Shown: positions 27,200 through 35,427, numbered from the stretch's first letter. The stretch is DNA of 64,000 nt from Streptomyces sp. NBC_01233 (GCF_035989305.1 NZ_CP108514.1:1913501-1977500); one strand, 5' to 3'. Notes: generated by a model not told the origin, from the letters alone. Numbers and translations are program-made.

Positions 27200-28671
27200 G
27201 GCGGATTCTTGGGGTCCTCGCAACACCTGACGGTCTACGTGCTCGTCAGTAGATCACGCAGGCGCTCGGCTGGGGTTTTCCAGCCGAGCGTTTTGCGGGG
27301 CCGGCCGTTGAGTTGCTGGGCGACGTGTTCGAGGTCTTCGGGGCTGTGCACGGACAGGTCGGTGCTCTTGGGGAAGTACTGCCGTAGCAGGCCGTTGGTG
27401 TTCTCGTTCGATCCGCGCTGCCAGGGTGAGTGCGGGTCGCAGAAGTAGACCGGCACGCCTGTGGCCACGGTGAACTGCTTGTGCGCGGCCATCTCGCAGC
27501 CCTGGTCCCAGGTCAGCGAGCCGCGCAGGTGCCCGGGCAGGGTCTGGATCAAGGGCACCAGCACGTCGCGGACCTCCTCGGCCGTATGCCCGCCGGGCAG
27601 ATGCCCCAGCATGACGTAGCGGGTGGAGCGCTCGACCAGGGTGACGATCGCGCTCTCGCTGCGGGGGCCGACGATCAGATCGCCCTCCCAGTGACCGGGC
27701 ACTGCCCGGTCCTCGACCTCGGCAGGACGCTCGGAGATCATCACCATCTCGTCGACGAACCGGCGCGTGCGCTGGTCCGGGCTGCGGTGCGGCTTGCGGC
27801 GAGTGCGCCCGGTGCGCAGCGCGGCCGCGACTTCGCGGCGCAGTCCGCCACGGGCCTGGACGTAGACCGCCTGGTAGATCGTTTCCGGGCTCACGCGCAT
27901 GCTCTCGTCGTCGGGGAACTCGATGACCAGAGCGTGGCAGATCTGCTCGGGTGACCACTGTTCCTGCAGCTTTTCCGCGACGAACCGGCGGAGCGGGCTG
28001 TCCTGGGCGAGCTTGGAGTCCTTGGGGCGCGACCGGCTCCTCGCCCATGCCCGCTGGGCCCGGTGCGGCCGGTAGACGCCATCGACCGACCGGGCGTCGA
28101 TCTCGCGCTTGATCGTGGACGCCGGTCGGCCCAGTGCCCGTCCGATCGCGCGCAGCGACCGGCCTTCACGGTGCAGATCAGCGATCAGCTCTCGCTCGGT
28201 CACCGTGAGAAACCTGGGGTGCAGTTCGGCCTCGACCGTTGCGAGGGACGACCTTGAAGAGGTGGCGGCGATGGTGGTCACACCGGTCTTGTAGTCGATG
28301 CGGCGCCCGTCAGGATGCAGGCGCGAGTGGCCGATCTGCCGGATACCGCGGTCCCAGTCCTCAGCGGTGCGCTCATGGACGCCGGCCTGCGCGGCGGCAT
28401 CACGGCGCCGGACTCCCGCAGCACGCAGCCGCTCGTACTCCGCCCGACCGGGGTGGCCGGGCCTGCGAGGCTTGCCGCGACCACGGACTCCGGCCCGGCG
28501 TGCCCACCCGAACGCCGTGTTGCGGTTCACTCCGACTGCACGAGCCGCAGCAGTGATGCTGCCGTTCTCCCTGTCCAGCGCCTCGAAGAACCTCGCCTTC
28601 AGCACCTCGAAATCCACGATCCCCGCAACTCCCTGAACTCCAGGGTGTTGCGTGGATCATTAGAACCCGCC
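27200..28671. mobile_element. IS30-family insertion sequence, complete
   Basis: 1,472 bp bounded by imperfect 28-bp inverted repeats (22 of 28 matching). The left end begins GGCGGATTCT and the right end, read inward, begins GGCGGGTTCT; both finish in CGCAACACC. The host triplet GTG is repeated at 27197-27199 and 28672-28674, a 3-bp target duplication within the IS30-family range. One intact transposase gene fills the element on the minus strand. Confidence 0.93.
27235..28617 (-). CDS. IS30-family DDE transposase
   Basis: 460 residues. The N-terminal region has helix-turn-helix motifs (ITAAARAVGVNRNTAFGW; RSLRAIGRALGRPASTIKREI). The catalytic domain has D in GHWEGDLIVG, D in SLTWDQGCEM and E in GSNENTNGLLRQYFPK, the IS30 DD(33)E set. 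It is longer than the commonest IS30 proteins because of an extra N-terminal helix-turn-helix block. No frameshift is seen, so the enzyme should be functional. Confidence 0.95.
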   Translation of the reverse strand: MDFEVLKARFFEALDRENGSITAAARAVGVNRNTAFGWARRAGVRGRGKPRRPGHPGRAEYERLRAAGVRRRDAAAQAGVHERTAEDWDRGIRQIGHSRLHPDGRRIDYKTGVTTIAATSSRSSLATVEAELHPRFLTVTERELIADLHREGRSLRAIGRALGRPASTIKREIDARSVDGVYRPHRAQRAWARSRSRPKDSKLAQDSPLRRFVAEKLQEQWSPEQICHALVIEFPDDESMRVSPETIYQAVYVQARGGLRREVAAALRTGRTRRKPHRSPDQRTRRFVDEMVMISERPAEVEDRAVPGHWEGDLIVGPRSESAIVTLVERSTRYVMLGHLPGGHTAEEVRDVLVPLIQTLPGHLRGSLTWDQGCEMAAHKQFTVATGVPVYFCDPHSPWQRGSNENTNGLLRQYFPKSTDLSVHSPEDLEHVAQQLNGRPRKTLGWKTPAERLRDLLTST

Positions 28672-28811
28672 GTGCAGGTCGCGGGGGCGCTGCCGCGCTG
28701 GGTGCCGCCGGCCCTGGCGGGCCTGCTGCTGCTGGCGGTGGGGGCGACGTACGAGAAGCGGCTGCGCGACGCCCGTCGGCTGCGGGACGCGATCGGACGG
28801 CTGCGGTAACG

Positions 28812-28850
28812 CCAGAGGCCCGGAGACTGTGAAAGTCTCCGGGCCTCTGG
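28812..28850. terminator. Bidirectional terminator between broken gene and tRNA-Val
   Basis: Perfect 17-bp inverted repeat (28812-28828 with 28834-28850) with a GTGAA loop, immediately 3' to both the membrane-protein gene and the convergent tRNA. Confidence 0.8.
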
Positions 28851-28856
28851 TCCGGG

Positions 28857-28928
28857 TGGGCGATACTGGGTTCGAACCAGTGACCCCTTCGGTGTGAACG
28901 AAGTGCTCTCCCACTGAGCTAATCGCCC
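28857..28928 (-). tRNA. tRNA-Val(CAC), second copy
   Basis: 72 nt, same acceptor arm and anticodon loop TTCACAC as the copy at 24789-24860. It differs only at a few positions in the D loop and T arm (GGTTCGAACC here). CCA is not encoded. Confidence 0.95.
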
Positions 28929-28974
28929 GGACGCACCGCAAACATTACCGCATGTCAGCGGTGCTCCATGACCA

Positions 28975-29484
28975 TCACTGGTCCTTGAGGTTCCAGGGCA
29001 GGACGAGCCCGTACTTCCACAGGTAGAAGCCGATCAGCACGCCCGCGATGACGAGGCCCACGCTGGTCAGGATGATGTTGCGGCGGCGGACCTTCGGGTC
29101 GAGCGCCTTCTGCGCCGCTTCGGTGACCTTGCGCTTGGTCCAGCGCAGCACGAGGTGGGCCCAGGCGAACTCGGTCGCCCAGATCGCCAGGCCCGCGAAG
29201 ATCGCGACCCAGCCGGGGCCGGGCAGGATGAGCATGGCCACACCGGCGGCGATCACGGCGAGGCCGACGACGAAGACGCCGACCTGCCAGCTGAGGTGCA
29301 GGCCCTTGCTGGCCTTGATGAAGGCGGGCGCCTTCGACACGTGCGGCGCCTCGGCCGCGGCTTCCGCACCCTCGGCGGCTTCCGCACCCTCGGCGGCTCC
29401 CGTGCCCTCGGCGGCTCCCGTGGCGCGCACGGCGGATTCGTCGGCGGCGGACTCGTTCGTTCCGCGGTCACTCCCCGTATTCAT
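28975..29484 (-). CDS. TIGR02611/PGPGW-family membrane protein
   Basis: 169 residues. The first 55 are Ala/Glu-rich with repeats of AAEGAE and look disordered. Two close membrane helices surround the family motif LPGPGWVAIFAGLAIWATEF (about residues 85-104). A basic stretch TKRKVTEAAQKALDPKVRRRN and a third helix follow. The function of this actinobacterial family is unknown. It is divergently arranged with ssgB. Confidence 0.85.
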   Translation of the reverse strand: MNTGSDRGTNESAADESAVRATGAAEGTGAAEGAEAAEGAEAAAEAPHVSKAPAFIKASKGLHLSWQVGVFVVGLAVIAAGVAMLILPGPGWVAIFAGLAIWATEFAWAHLVLRWTKRKVTEAAQKALDPKVRRRNIILTSVGLVIAGVLIGFYLWKYGLVLPWNLKDQ

Positions 29485-29576
29485 GGGGTCGAATCTACCG
29501 GAGCCGGAAGCACACGTGAATGACCGTTTGGATCCGCCGTCCGAGGGACCCAGAGGTCCGCAAAACGGTCAGAGGG

Positions 29577-29603
29577 GTTTACAACGGCACCGTAGGTGGC
29601 ATG
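29577..29603 (+). promoter_or_regulatory. Candidate SigH-type promoter of ssgB
   Basis: GTTTAC, a 15-bp spacer, then GGCATG, 59 bases upstream of the ssgB start. This fits the stress/sporulation sigma-H class pattern (GTTT ... GGGTAT-like), and Streptomyces coelicolor ssgB is known to depend on sigma-H. The match at the second box is partial. Confidence 0.45.
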
Positions 29604-29661
29604 TCGATTTCGCCGACGTGCGAATCCCCGAGCGCACACTGAGCGAAAGGCCCTGGCGCTT

Positions 29662-30075
29662 ATGAACACCACGGTCAGCTGCGAGCTGCACCTGCGCCTC
29701 GTTGTGTCGAGCGAGTCCTCACTGCCTGTTCCCGCGGGCCTGCGGTATGACACGGCCGACCCCTACGCCGTGCACGCCACCTTCCACACCGGCGCCGAGG
29801 AGACGGTCGAATGGGTATTCGCCCGCGACCTCCTCGCGGAGGGTCTCCACCGGCCCACCGGTACCGGCGACGTCCGCGTCTGGCCGTCCCGCAGCCACGG
29901 TCAGGGCGTCGCCTGCATCGCCCTGAGCTCACCGGAGGGAGAAGCGCTGCTCGAAGCACCCGCCCGAGCACTCGAGTCGTTCCTCAAGCGGACGGACGCC
30001 GCGGTTCCACCCGGGACCGAGCACCGGCACTTCGACCTCGACAAGGAGCTCTCCCACATCCTGGCCGAAAGCTGA
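29662..30075 (+). CDS. ssgB: Sporulation-specific cell division protein SsgB
   Basis: 137-residue SsgA-like protein that positions FtsZ at sporulation septa in aerial hyphae. MNTTVSCELHLRLVVSSES, YAVHATFHTGAEETVEWVFA and the C-terminus HFDLDKELSHILAES agree with my memory of SsgB from other streptomycetes almost residue for residue; SsgB is unusually conserved. ATG at 29662. Its presence places the organism among sporulating streptomycetes. Confidence 0.97.
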   Translation: MNTTVSCELHLRLVVSSESSLPVPAGLRYDTADPYAVHATFHTGAEETVEWVFARDLLAEGLHRPTGTGDVRVWPSRSHGQGVACIALSSPEGEALLEAPARALESFLKRTDAAVPPGTEHRHFDLDKELSHILAES

Positions 30076-30272
30076 GCCAGGCCTACAGCCGCTCGACACC
30101 GTCCGACTCGGGGCGACGGTGCGGGTCGGACAACCACATACGGCAGTGCCGGCGCTGTTCCCGCGGAATCCACCCGCGAGAACGGCGCCGGTGTGCGTCG
30201 GGGTACCCGCTAGAGTCGGGCGGCAGCGGCGGCGCCTCCCGTCGCCGCAGGCCCGGCCCCTAGGGAGACCCC

Positions 30273-30893
30273 GTGCAGATCCCCCACGACACCCGTCGCG
30301 CGCTCGACGTCGTCGTCGCGCTGGTGAACACCGTGGCCGAGGCGGACCAGCCCGACGGACTCTCGGACGTCGGCTCGCTGCGCGGCTTCGTCCAGGAGTA
30401 CGCGATCAGTGACGTCGGCGAGCTCGGCGCCCGCGACCTGGCCGGCGTCCGGACCGTGCGCGGCAAATTCGCCCAGGTCTTCGGAGCACCGAACCCGCGT
30501 GCGGCGGCCGCGCTGATCAACGAGCTCGTGGCCACCGCGGGCACCACCCCGCAGCTGACCGACCACGACGGCTACGACTGGCACGTCCACTACTTCGCGC
30601 CGGGCGCGTCGGTGGGCGACCACCTGGCGGCCGACGGCGGCATGGCCCTGGCCTTCATCGTGGTCTCCGGCGAACAGGAGCGGCTGCGCCGCTGCGAGGC
30701 ACCGGACTGCCGGCGCGCCTTCGTGGACCTGTCCCGCAACCGCTCCCGGCGCTACTGCGACAGCCGGACCTGCGGGAACCGGCTGCACGTGGCGGCGTAC
30801 CGGGCCCGGCGCAAGGAGGCCGACGCGGGGCTGTCAGAGCATGAAGAGGTCGTGCACGGCGGCGAGCAGCAGCAGGATGCCGATCACCGCTAG
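30273..30893 (+). CDS. CGNR zinc-finger protein (ABATE/CGNR family)
   Basis: 206 residues. The N-terminal ABATE-type domain begins RRALDVVVALVNTVAEAD and contains DVGSLRGFVQEY. The C-terminal zinc finger is CEAPDCRRAFVDLSRNRSRRYC followed by the family signature TCGNRLHVAAYRARR. Such proteins are likely transcription regulators. The last about 20 residues (after RRKEADAGL) are encoded by bases that also encode the end of a small membrane protein on the other strand, so the true end may be an artefact of stop loss. Confidence 0.85.
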   Translation: MQIPHDTRRALDVVVALVNTVAEADQPDGLSDVGSLRGFVQEYAISDVGELGARDLAGVRTVRGKFAQVFGAPNPRAAAALINELVATAGTTPQLTDHDGYDWHVHYFAPGASVGDHLAADGGMALAFIVVSGEQERLRRCEAPDCRRAFVDLSRNRSRRYCDSRTCGNRLHVAAYRARRKEADAGLSEHEEVVHGGEQQQDADHR

Positions 30894-31007
30894 GAAGATC
30901 ATCAGGGGCGGCTGGGAGAGCGCGAAGAGGCAGCCTCGCGGCTCCTCCACGACGGGGGCGGGTACCGGCACGGGCACCGAGGGCTCACTCTGCGATGTCT
31001 CGAGCAT
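30834..31007 (-). CDS. Small single-pass membrane protein (57 residues)
   Basis: Starts MLETSQSEPSVPVPVPAP, continues with a basic/Cys hinge EEPRGCLFALSQPP, then one strong membrane helix (LMIFLAVIGILLLLAAVHDL) and a short end FML. Third codon positions are GC-rich in this frame, supporting real coding. It has no strong ribosome site. It overlaps the 3' end of the CGNR gene by 60 bases on the opposite strand. Confidence 0.55.
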   Translation of the reverse strand: MLETSQSEPSVPVPVPAPVVEEPRGCLFALSQPPLMIFLAVIGILLLLAAVHDLFML

Positions 31008-31139
31008 GTCGGGGCGATGATGACGCAGTGGACGGCCGTCCGCGCCTCAACACGCCAACAACCGCGCGGCAGTTCGCCCGATCTCGTGTACGGGGCGCCC
31101 TGCGACCCGTTCCAGGGGTGCCCTCCGGAAGCCCCGGAG

Positions 31140-31598
31140 TCAGATGCCGTGCTTCTTGAGGATGGCCTCGATGTCGGAGAAGTCGTCGGCGGGGGCGGCG
31201 GCCGGCTTGCGGCTCGGCGCGGGCTCGCGCTGCGCACCGGCTCCGGCGGCGCCGAGGGACGGCGCGGAGGCGGCCGGGGCCACGGCCTCCGGGGCCCGGC
31301 TCCCCTTGACCTTCTTCTTCGCGGGCTCCCCGGACGCGCCGAGGCGGCGGCGCTCGATCGCCCGGGTGGTGAAGAGGAGCAGCCAGGCCAGCGCCAGCAG
31401 CCCGAAGCCGGCCCAGACGGACGGGTTGAAGACCATCCCGGACACCCACTCCACGACACCGGTCAGGACGAGGCCGATGGGCACCAGCGCGTACGCGGTG
31501 ATCCGCGCGGCGGCCAGGAAGCGCTTGCGGTAGGCGGTCAGCGCGGCGATGCCCAGGCCCGCCGCGGACACCGCAGAGCAAATGGTCTCGGCAAGCAT
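31140..31598 (-). CDS. Unknown membrane protein with conserved acidic tail
   Basis: 152 residues. Four hydrophobic segments span about 4-80 (ETICSAVSAAGLGIAALTAY; ARITAYALVPIGLVLTGVVEW; VWAGFGLLALAWLLLF). A basic patch and an Ala/Pro-rich linker follow, ending in DDFSDIEAILKKHGI. That tail looks like a short helical docking motif. I do not know its function; it is a typical Streptomyces small membrane protein. Confidence 0.75.
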   Translation of the reverse strand: MLAETICSAVSAAGLGIAALTAYRKRFLAAARITAYALVPIGLVLTGVVEWVSGMVFNPSVWAGFGLLALAWLLLFTTRAIERRRLGASGEPAKKKVKGSRAPEAVAPAASAPSLGAAGAGAQREPAPSRKPAAAPADDFSDIEAILKKHGI

Positions 31599-31774
31599 GC
31601 GGTCCTCCGGGCTGTCGGCGGCAAGGCGATCTGTCCCTATCCATCCTGCACCGCCCGTCGCCGCGGGGGCCAGGCCCGCAGCCGCCCCCGGACGGATCTC
31701 CGGGACATCTCCGGGTCGCGCCTCCTCCCTGGGTCCCGGTCGGTGGGCCCGGCGGGGGCTGGGAGACTGTCCGT

Positions 31775-32269
31775 ATGACCGATTCCGTGATCCTCGACGT
31801 CTGGTGCGAGCTCCAGTGCCCGGACTGCCACCGCGCCCTGGACGACGTGCGCGCCCTGCGGGCCCGCTACGGCGACCGGCTGGACATCCGGCTGCGCCAC
31901 TTCCCCCTGGAGAAGCACAAGCACTCCTTCGCCGCGGCGCAGGCCGCCGAGGAGGCCGCCGAGCAGGGGCAGGGCTGGCCCTACGCGGAGGCCGTCCTGG
32001 CGCGCACCGCCGAGCTGGCCGAGCGCGGCGAGCCGGTGCTGCTGGACGTGGCGCGCGAACTGGGTCTGGACGTCGAGGAGTTCGACACCGCCCTGATCGA
32101 CGGGCGGCACATCCTGATCGTCGACGCGGACCAGGCCGAGGGCAAGGCGATCGGCGTGACCGGCACCCCGACGTACGTGATCGACGGCGAGCGCCTCGAC
32201 GGCGGCAAGAGCCAGGACGGCCTGCGCGCCCGCATCGAGGAGATCGCCGACCGCCTGCTCGGCGCCTGA
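31775..32269 (+). CDS. DsbA/FrnE-like thioredoxin-fold protein
   Basis: 164 residues, no signal peptide, so probably cytoplasmic. The CxxC motif is CPDC at about residues 16-19 in VWCELQCPDCHRAL, and the cis-Pro loop is GVTGTPTYVIDGERLDGG. The helical insertion with AAQAAEEAAEQGQGWPYAEAVL is typical of the DsbA fold. It may act as a disulfide oxidoreductase or isomerase on unknown substrates. It is convergent with the acetyltransferase gene 4 bp away. Confidence 0.88.
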   Translation: MTDSVILDVWCELQCPDCHRALDDVRALRARYGDRLDIRLRHFPLEKHKHSFAAAQAAEEAAEQGQGWPYAEAVLARTAELAERGEPVLLDVARELGLDVEEFDTALIDGRHILIVDADQAEGKAIGVTGTPTYVIDGERLDGGKSQDGLRARIEEIADRLLGA

Positions 32270-32273
32270 GGTC

Positions 32274-33119
32274 CTAGATCAGTTCCTTGACGGCGTTCAC
32301 CGTGGTGTCCCGGTACCCGAGCGACTCGTAGAGCCGCCGGGCCGGGGTGTTGCCCTCGACCACGTACAGCCCCAGGCGGCGGGCGCCGGCGGCCAGTGCG
32401 CTGTGTTCGGCCAGCAGCATGAGGGTCCGGCCGTGCCCCTGGCCGCGGTGTCCGGGCTCGACCCGGACGTCGTACACGTACGGGACGGAGCCGAGGCCGG
32501 GCAGTTCGCGCTCCCCCACCCACACGCTGCCCAGGATCGCGCCCTGCGGGCTCTCCACCACGTGGAAGGCCGTGCCGGGGGTCTCCCGCCCGGCCGGCAG
32601 CATCCGGGCGTGCTCGGCGCGGGACGCGGCCACGCCCTGCTCCGCGGTCATGCCCGGGGCGACGAGGCGGGGGGCGTACTCCACGGTCGCCACCTCCAGC
32701 CAGGCCTCGAACTCGGCCTGGGTCATGGGGCGGCCCGTGCTGCCCGCCGGGAGCGCGGGCGGTTCGGCCGGCAGCTCCTTGACCATGACCCGGCCGGTCT
32801 CCCGGTAGCCGAGGGCCGTGGCCATCCGCAGCGCCGGCCCGGCGCCGGCGGGCACCGACACGGCGACGCCGGTGCAGCGCCAGGAGCGCAGCACCTCCTC
32901 GGCGGCGAGCGCGGCGACCGTGCCGCGCCCGCGCCGGCGGTCCTGTTCGTCGATCCACAGGTCGCGGATCACACCGATCCGGGGCTCTGCGGCGGACCGG
33001 GTGGCCAGTTCGAGGGCGCCGACGTGCCGGCTGTTGACCCGCACCTCGTAGGTCCGCGAGCGGGTTCCGTCACTGTTCTGCTGGAGCGGCTGTGCGGGCC
33101 GCAGGGTGGTGGTCATCAC
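32274..33119 (-). CDS. Tandem GNAT acetyltransferase
   Basis: 281 residues with two GNAT domains. The N-terminal half has IRDLWIDEQDRRRGRGTVAALAAEE. The C-terminal half has VYDVRVEPGHRGQGHGRTLML and TPARRLYESLGYRDT, with the second acetyl-CoA site more canonical. Tandem GNATs such as MshD make mycothiol, but I see no diagnostic residues for that here. It lies 40 bp after pabC on the same strand and could be transcribed with it. Confidence 0.82.
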   Translation of the reverse strand: MMTTTLRPAQPLQQNSDGTRSRTYEVRVNSRHVGALELATRSAAEPRIGVIRDLWIDEQDRRRGRGTVAALAAEEVLRSWRCTGVAVSVPAGAGPALRMATALGYRETGRVMVKELPAEPPALPAGSTGRPMTQAEFEAWLEVATVEYAPRLVAPGMTAEQGVAASRAEHARMLPAGRETPGTAFHVVESPQGAILGSVWVGERELPGLGSVPYVYDVRVEPGHRGQGHGRTLMLLAEHSALAAGARRLGLYVVEGNTPARRLYESLGYRDTTVNAVKELI

Positions 33120-33159
33120 TTCGAGTTCTACCTGCCCGGCGGCCCCGCGTCACCAGGGT

Positions 33160-33981
33160 TCACGGATCGATGTCCGAAGCGGCCTTCACCTCGAAGATCC
33201 GCATCACCTCGGCCGTGACGGGCCCGGGGCCCGTGCCCAGCTCGCGGTCGTCGATCCGGACGACCGCCTGGGCGTCGCGCAGGGAGGAGGTCACGAAGAC
33301 CTCCTCGGCGCGCTCCAGCTCCTCGAAGGGCAGGTCGGTCTCCTTGGCGCCGGCCCAGTCGACGATGAGGGCCCGGGTGATGCCCGCCAGGCAGCCGGAG
33401 CTCAGTGGCGGGGTGTGCAGTTCCCCGTCGAGGACGACGAAGACGTTGGAGCCGGTGCCCTCGCAGAGCCGGCCGACGGTGTTGGCGAGGAGCGCCTCGG
33501 AGGCCCCGGCCCGGTGCGCGGCGGCGAGCGCGACCACGTTCTCGGCGTACGAGGTGGTCTTCAGGCCGGCGACGGCGGAGCGCTCGTTTCGCACCCAGGG
33601 GACGGTGACGACGGCGGTGGTGTCCGCGTGGCGGACGTTCGGCGCGACGGCGGCGATCAGGGTGGTGCCGGCGTCCCCGCGGTCGGAGCCGAGCGGGGCG
33701 ACTCCGCCGGTGTAGGTGACGCGCAGCCTCCCGTGCTCCATCGGGTTGGCCTCCAGTACGGCGGAGCAGGCCCGGCGCACCTCGTCGAGGTCGGGGTCGG
33801 GCAGGCCGAGTCCCCGGGCGGAGCGGGTCAGCCGCTCCAGGTGGCGGGTGAGCGCGAAGGCCCGGCCGCGCTCCGCCTTCAGCGTCTCGAAGACGCCGTC
33901 TCCCACGGTCAGCCCGTGGTCGAGGACGGACACGTGCGCGCTGCCGACGTCCTTCAGCACTCCGTCGAGCCAGATCTTCAT
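33160..33981 (-). CDS. pabC: Aminotransferase class IV, probable aminodeoxychorismate lyase
   Basis: 273 residues of the fold-type IV PLP family. LDHGLTVGDGVFETLKAERGR near the N-terminus is the class signature. The PLP-binding Lys lies in GLKTTSYAENVV (about residues 145-156), and GSNVFVVLDGELHTPPLSSGCLAGITR is the conserved second half. Branched-chain or D-amino-acid aminotransferases share these features, but the ATGA overlap with a chorismate-binding enzyme upstream makes PabC (4-aminobenzoate for folate) most likely. Confidence 0.85.
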   Translation of the reverse strand: MKIWLDGVLKDVGSAHVSVLDHGLTVGDGVFETLKAERGRAFALTRHLERLTRSARGLGLPDPDLDEVRRACSAVLEANPMEHGRLRVTYTGGVAPLGSDRGDAGTTLIAAVAPNVRHADTTAVVTVPWVRNERSAVAGLKTTSYAENVVALAAAHRAGASEALLANTVGRLCEGTGSNVFVVLDGELHTPPLSSGCLAGITRALIVDWAGAKETDLPFEELERAEEVFVTSSLRDAQAVVRIDDRELGTGPGPVTAEVMRIFEVKAASDIDP

Positions 33982-35060
33982 GGTGCGGTCCTTCCGATCG
34001 TCCCGTTGCTGCCCTGGCCACCGGTGGTTTCGAGGCCCGACGCCACCCGCAGCAGGCGGGCGGCCTTCAGCTCGGTCTCCGCCCACTCGCGGTCGGGGTC
34101 CGAGCCCCAGGTGATGCCGGCGCCGGTGCCGAAGAGCAGGCTGGGGCCGCCCGGGGTCTCGCGGTCGATCCAGAAGGTTCGGATGCCGACGGCGAGCTCG
34201 GCGGTGCCCCGGTCGGCGTCGACCCAGCCGATGCCTCCGCAGTAGGGACCGCGCGGGGCGGTCTCCAGCGCCTCGATGATCCGCAGGGCGGAGGACTTGG
34301 GGGCACCGGTGACGGAGCCGGGCGGGAAGGTGGCGGCGAGCAGCTCGGGCCAGCCGGCGCCGTCGGCCAGCTCGCCGCTGACGGTGGAGACGAGGTGGAC
34401 CAGGCCCGGGTGCTCCTCGACGGCGCACAGTTCGGGCACGGTGACGGAGCCCGTCGCGCAGACCCGGCCGAGGTCGTTGCGTACGAGGTCCACGATCATC
34501 ACGTTCTCGGCGTGGTCCTTGGGGAGCAGGTCGGCGACGGTGCGGCCGGTGCCCTTGATGGGGCCGGACTCGATGTGGCGGCCGGTCCGGCGCAGGAAGA
34601 GCTCCGGGGAGGCGGTGGCGATCTCCACGCCGCGGGCGGCCAGCCGAATCGTTCCTGCATAGGGTGCGGGGTTGCCGCGGGCGAGGAGCGCCGTGAGCGC
34701 GTCGACGTCGGCGCGGTCCGGGTGCGGCAGCGGCGCGGACATCACCCGGCAGAGATTGGCCTGGTAGACCTCGCCTGCGGCGATGTGCTCACGGATGCGG
34801 CGCACGCCGGCGACGTACGCGGCCCGGTCGAGCGAGGAGGTCCACTGGTCGGCGTCCGGCCCGCGCCAGGCGCCGGGGACCGGCGCGGGCACCGGGTCGG
34901 GGCGCACGTCACCGAAGCGCGCGCAGACCAGCCGCCCTTCGAAGTCGGCGGCCACCGCCCAGAAGCCGGTGGAGTCGAGGGCGGCGGGATCACTGGTGAC
35001 GTCCCGGAGGTCGGTCGCGAGGAGGCCGCCGAAGCGGGCCATGGGGGGCAGGTCGTGCAC
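33978..35060 (-). CDS. pabB: Aminodeoxychorismate synthase component I-like (chorismate-binding)
   Basis: 360 residues from a GTG at 35060 (an ATG at 35042 is possible). The chorismate-binding domain shows IAAGEVYQANLCRVM, SPELFLRR, GPIKGTGRTVADLL, DLVRNDLGRVC and FPPGSVTGAPKSSALRIIE, the usual ordered motifs. It lacks most of the N-terminal domain of full-length PabB/TrpE, as is common in actinobacterial versions. It is coupled to pabC by a 4-base overlap. Confidence 0.87.
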   Translation of the reverse strand: MHDLPPMARFGGLLATDLRDVTSDPAALDSTGFWAVAADFEGRLVCARFGDVRPDPVPAPVPGAWRGPDADQWTSSLDRAAYVAGVRRIREHIAAGEVYQANLCRVMSAPLPHPDRADVDALTALLARGNPAPYAGTIRLAARGVEIATASPELFLRRTGRHIESGPIKGTGRTVADLLPKDHAENVMIVDLVRNDLGRVCATGSVTVPELCAVEEHPGLVHLVSTVSGELADGAGWPELLAATFPPGSVTGAPKSSALRIIEALETAPRGPYCGGIGWVDADRGTAELAVGIRTFWIDRETPGGPSLLFGTGAGITWGSDPDREWAETELKAARLLRVASGLETTGGQGSNGTIGRTAP

Positions 35061-35157
35061 GGCTGCGAGTCTATGACCGGTGACGACGCGGCGCCGGTGG
35101 GGTGACGAAGAGGTGACCTGTGGTGATCGGGTGGCAGCACGCTGCGGAAACGCGTTT

Positions 35158-35185
35158 TTGAGCTGGCCCGGGAATCCGCTAGAGT
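35158..35185 (+). promoter_or_regulatory. Promoter of the tRNA operon
   Basis: TTGAGC, 16-bp spacer, TAGAGT: a good housekeeping-sigma promoter, 56 bases upstream of tRNA-Gly. The gap between pabB and the tRNAs (35061-35240) holds nothing else I can name. Confidence 0.7.
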
Positions 35186-35240
35186 TCAACTCGTCGCCAG
35201 GGAGCGAAGGGGGAAAACCCCGGAGTGAGCACGGTGACCT

Positions 35241-35313
<73 letters not shown>

Positions 35314-35352
35314 CGAAGTGGGGGATCTTCCCGAGAACCCCTGCAGCTCCAT

Positions 35353-35426
35353 GGTGGAGTGGCCGAGAGGCGAGGCAACGGCCTGCAAAGCCGTCTACAC
35401 GGGTTCAAATCCCGTCTCCACCTCCA
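35353..35426 (+). tRNA. tRNA-Cys(GCA)
   Basis: 71-nt tRNA plus encoded CCA (35424-35426). Acceptor GGTGGAG/CTCCACC and anticodon loop CTGCAAA (anticodon GCA). Only one base separates it from the next tRNA. Confidence 0.96.
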
Positions 35427-35427
35427 A

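Larger units (their letters stand above)
24989..28809 (+). pseudogene. Large membrane-protein gene (SCO7613-C-like) interrupted by an IS30 element
   Basis: Residues 1-737 are encoded at 24989-27199, and the last 44 residues plus stop at 28675-28809. Removing the IS and one GTG duplicate rejoins ...PYVV with QVAGALPRW in frame, giving a 781-residue protein. The N-terminus is a short polar region with MNTPLPPAEELALIDREL. The rest is about 20 very Ala/Leu/Val-rich membrane helices, as in actinobacterial SCO7613 C-terminal-domain proteins of unknown role. As it stands, the frame would read into the IS for about 80 residues. The insertion looks recent because the two halves are otherwise undamaged. 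Confidence 0.88.

Noticed and set aside
24926..27226. Long minus-strand open frames across the membrane-protein gene
   Set aside because: Low-complexity Ala/Ser/Arg translations; the plus-strand frame encodes regular membrane helices and can be restored exactly by removing the IS.
32274..33119. Assignment of the tandem GNAT protein as mycothiol synthase MshD
   Set aside because: Tandem GNAT architecture alone is not diagnostic and I see no specific active-site residues or neighbouring mycothiol genes.
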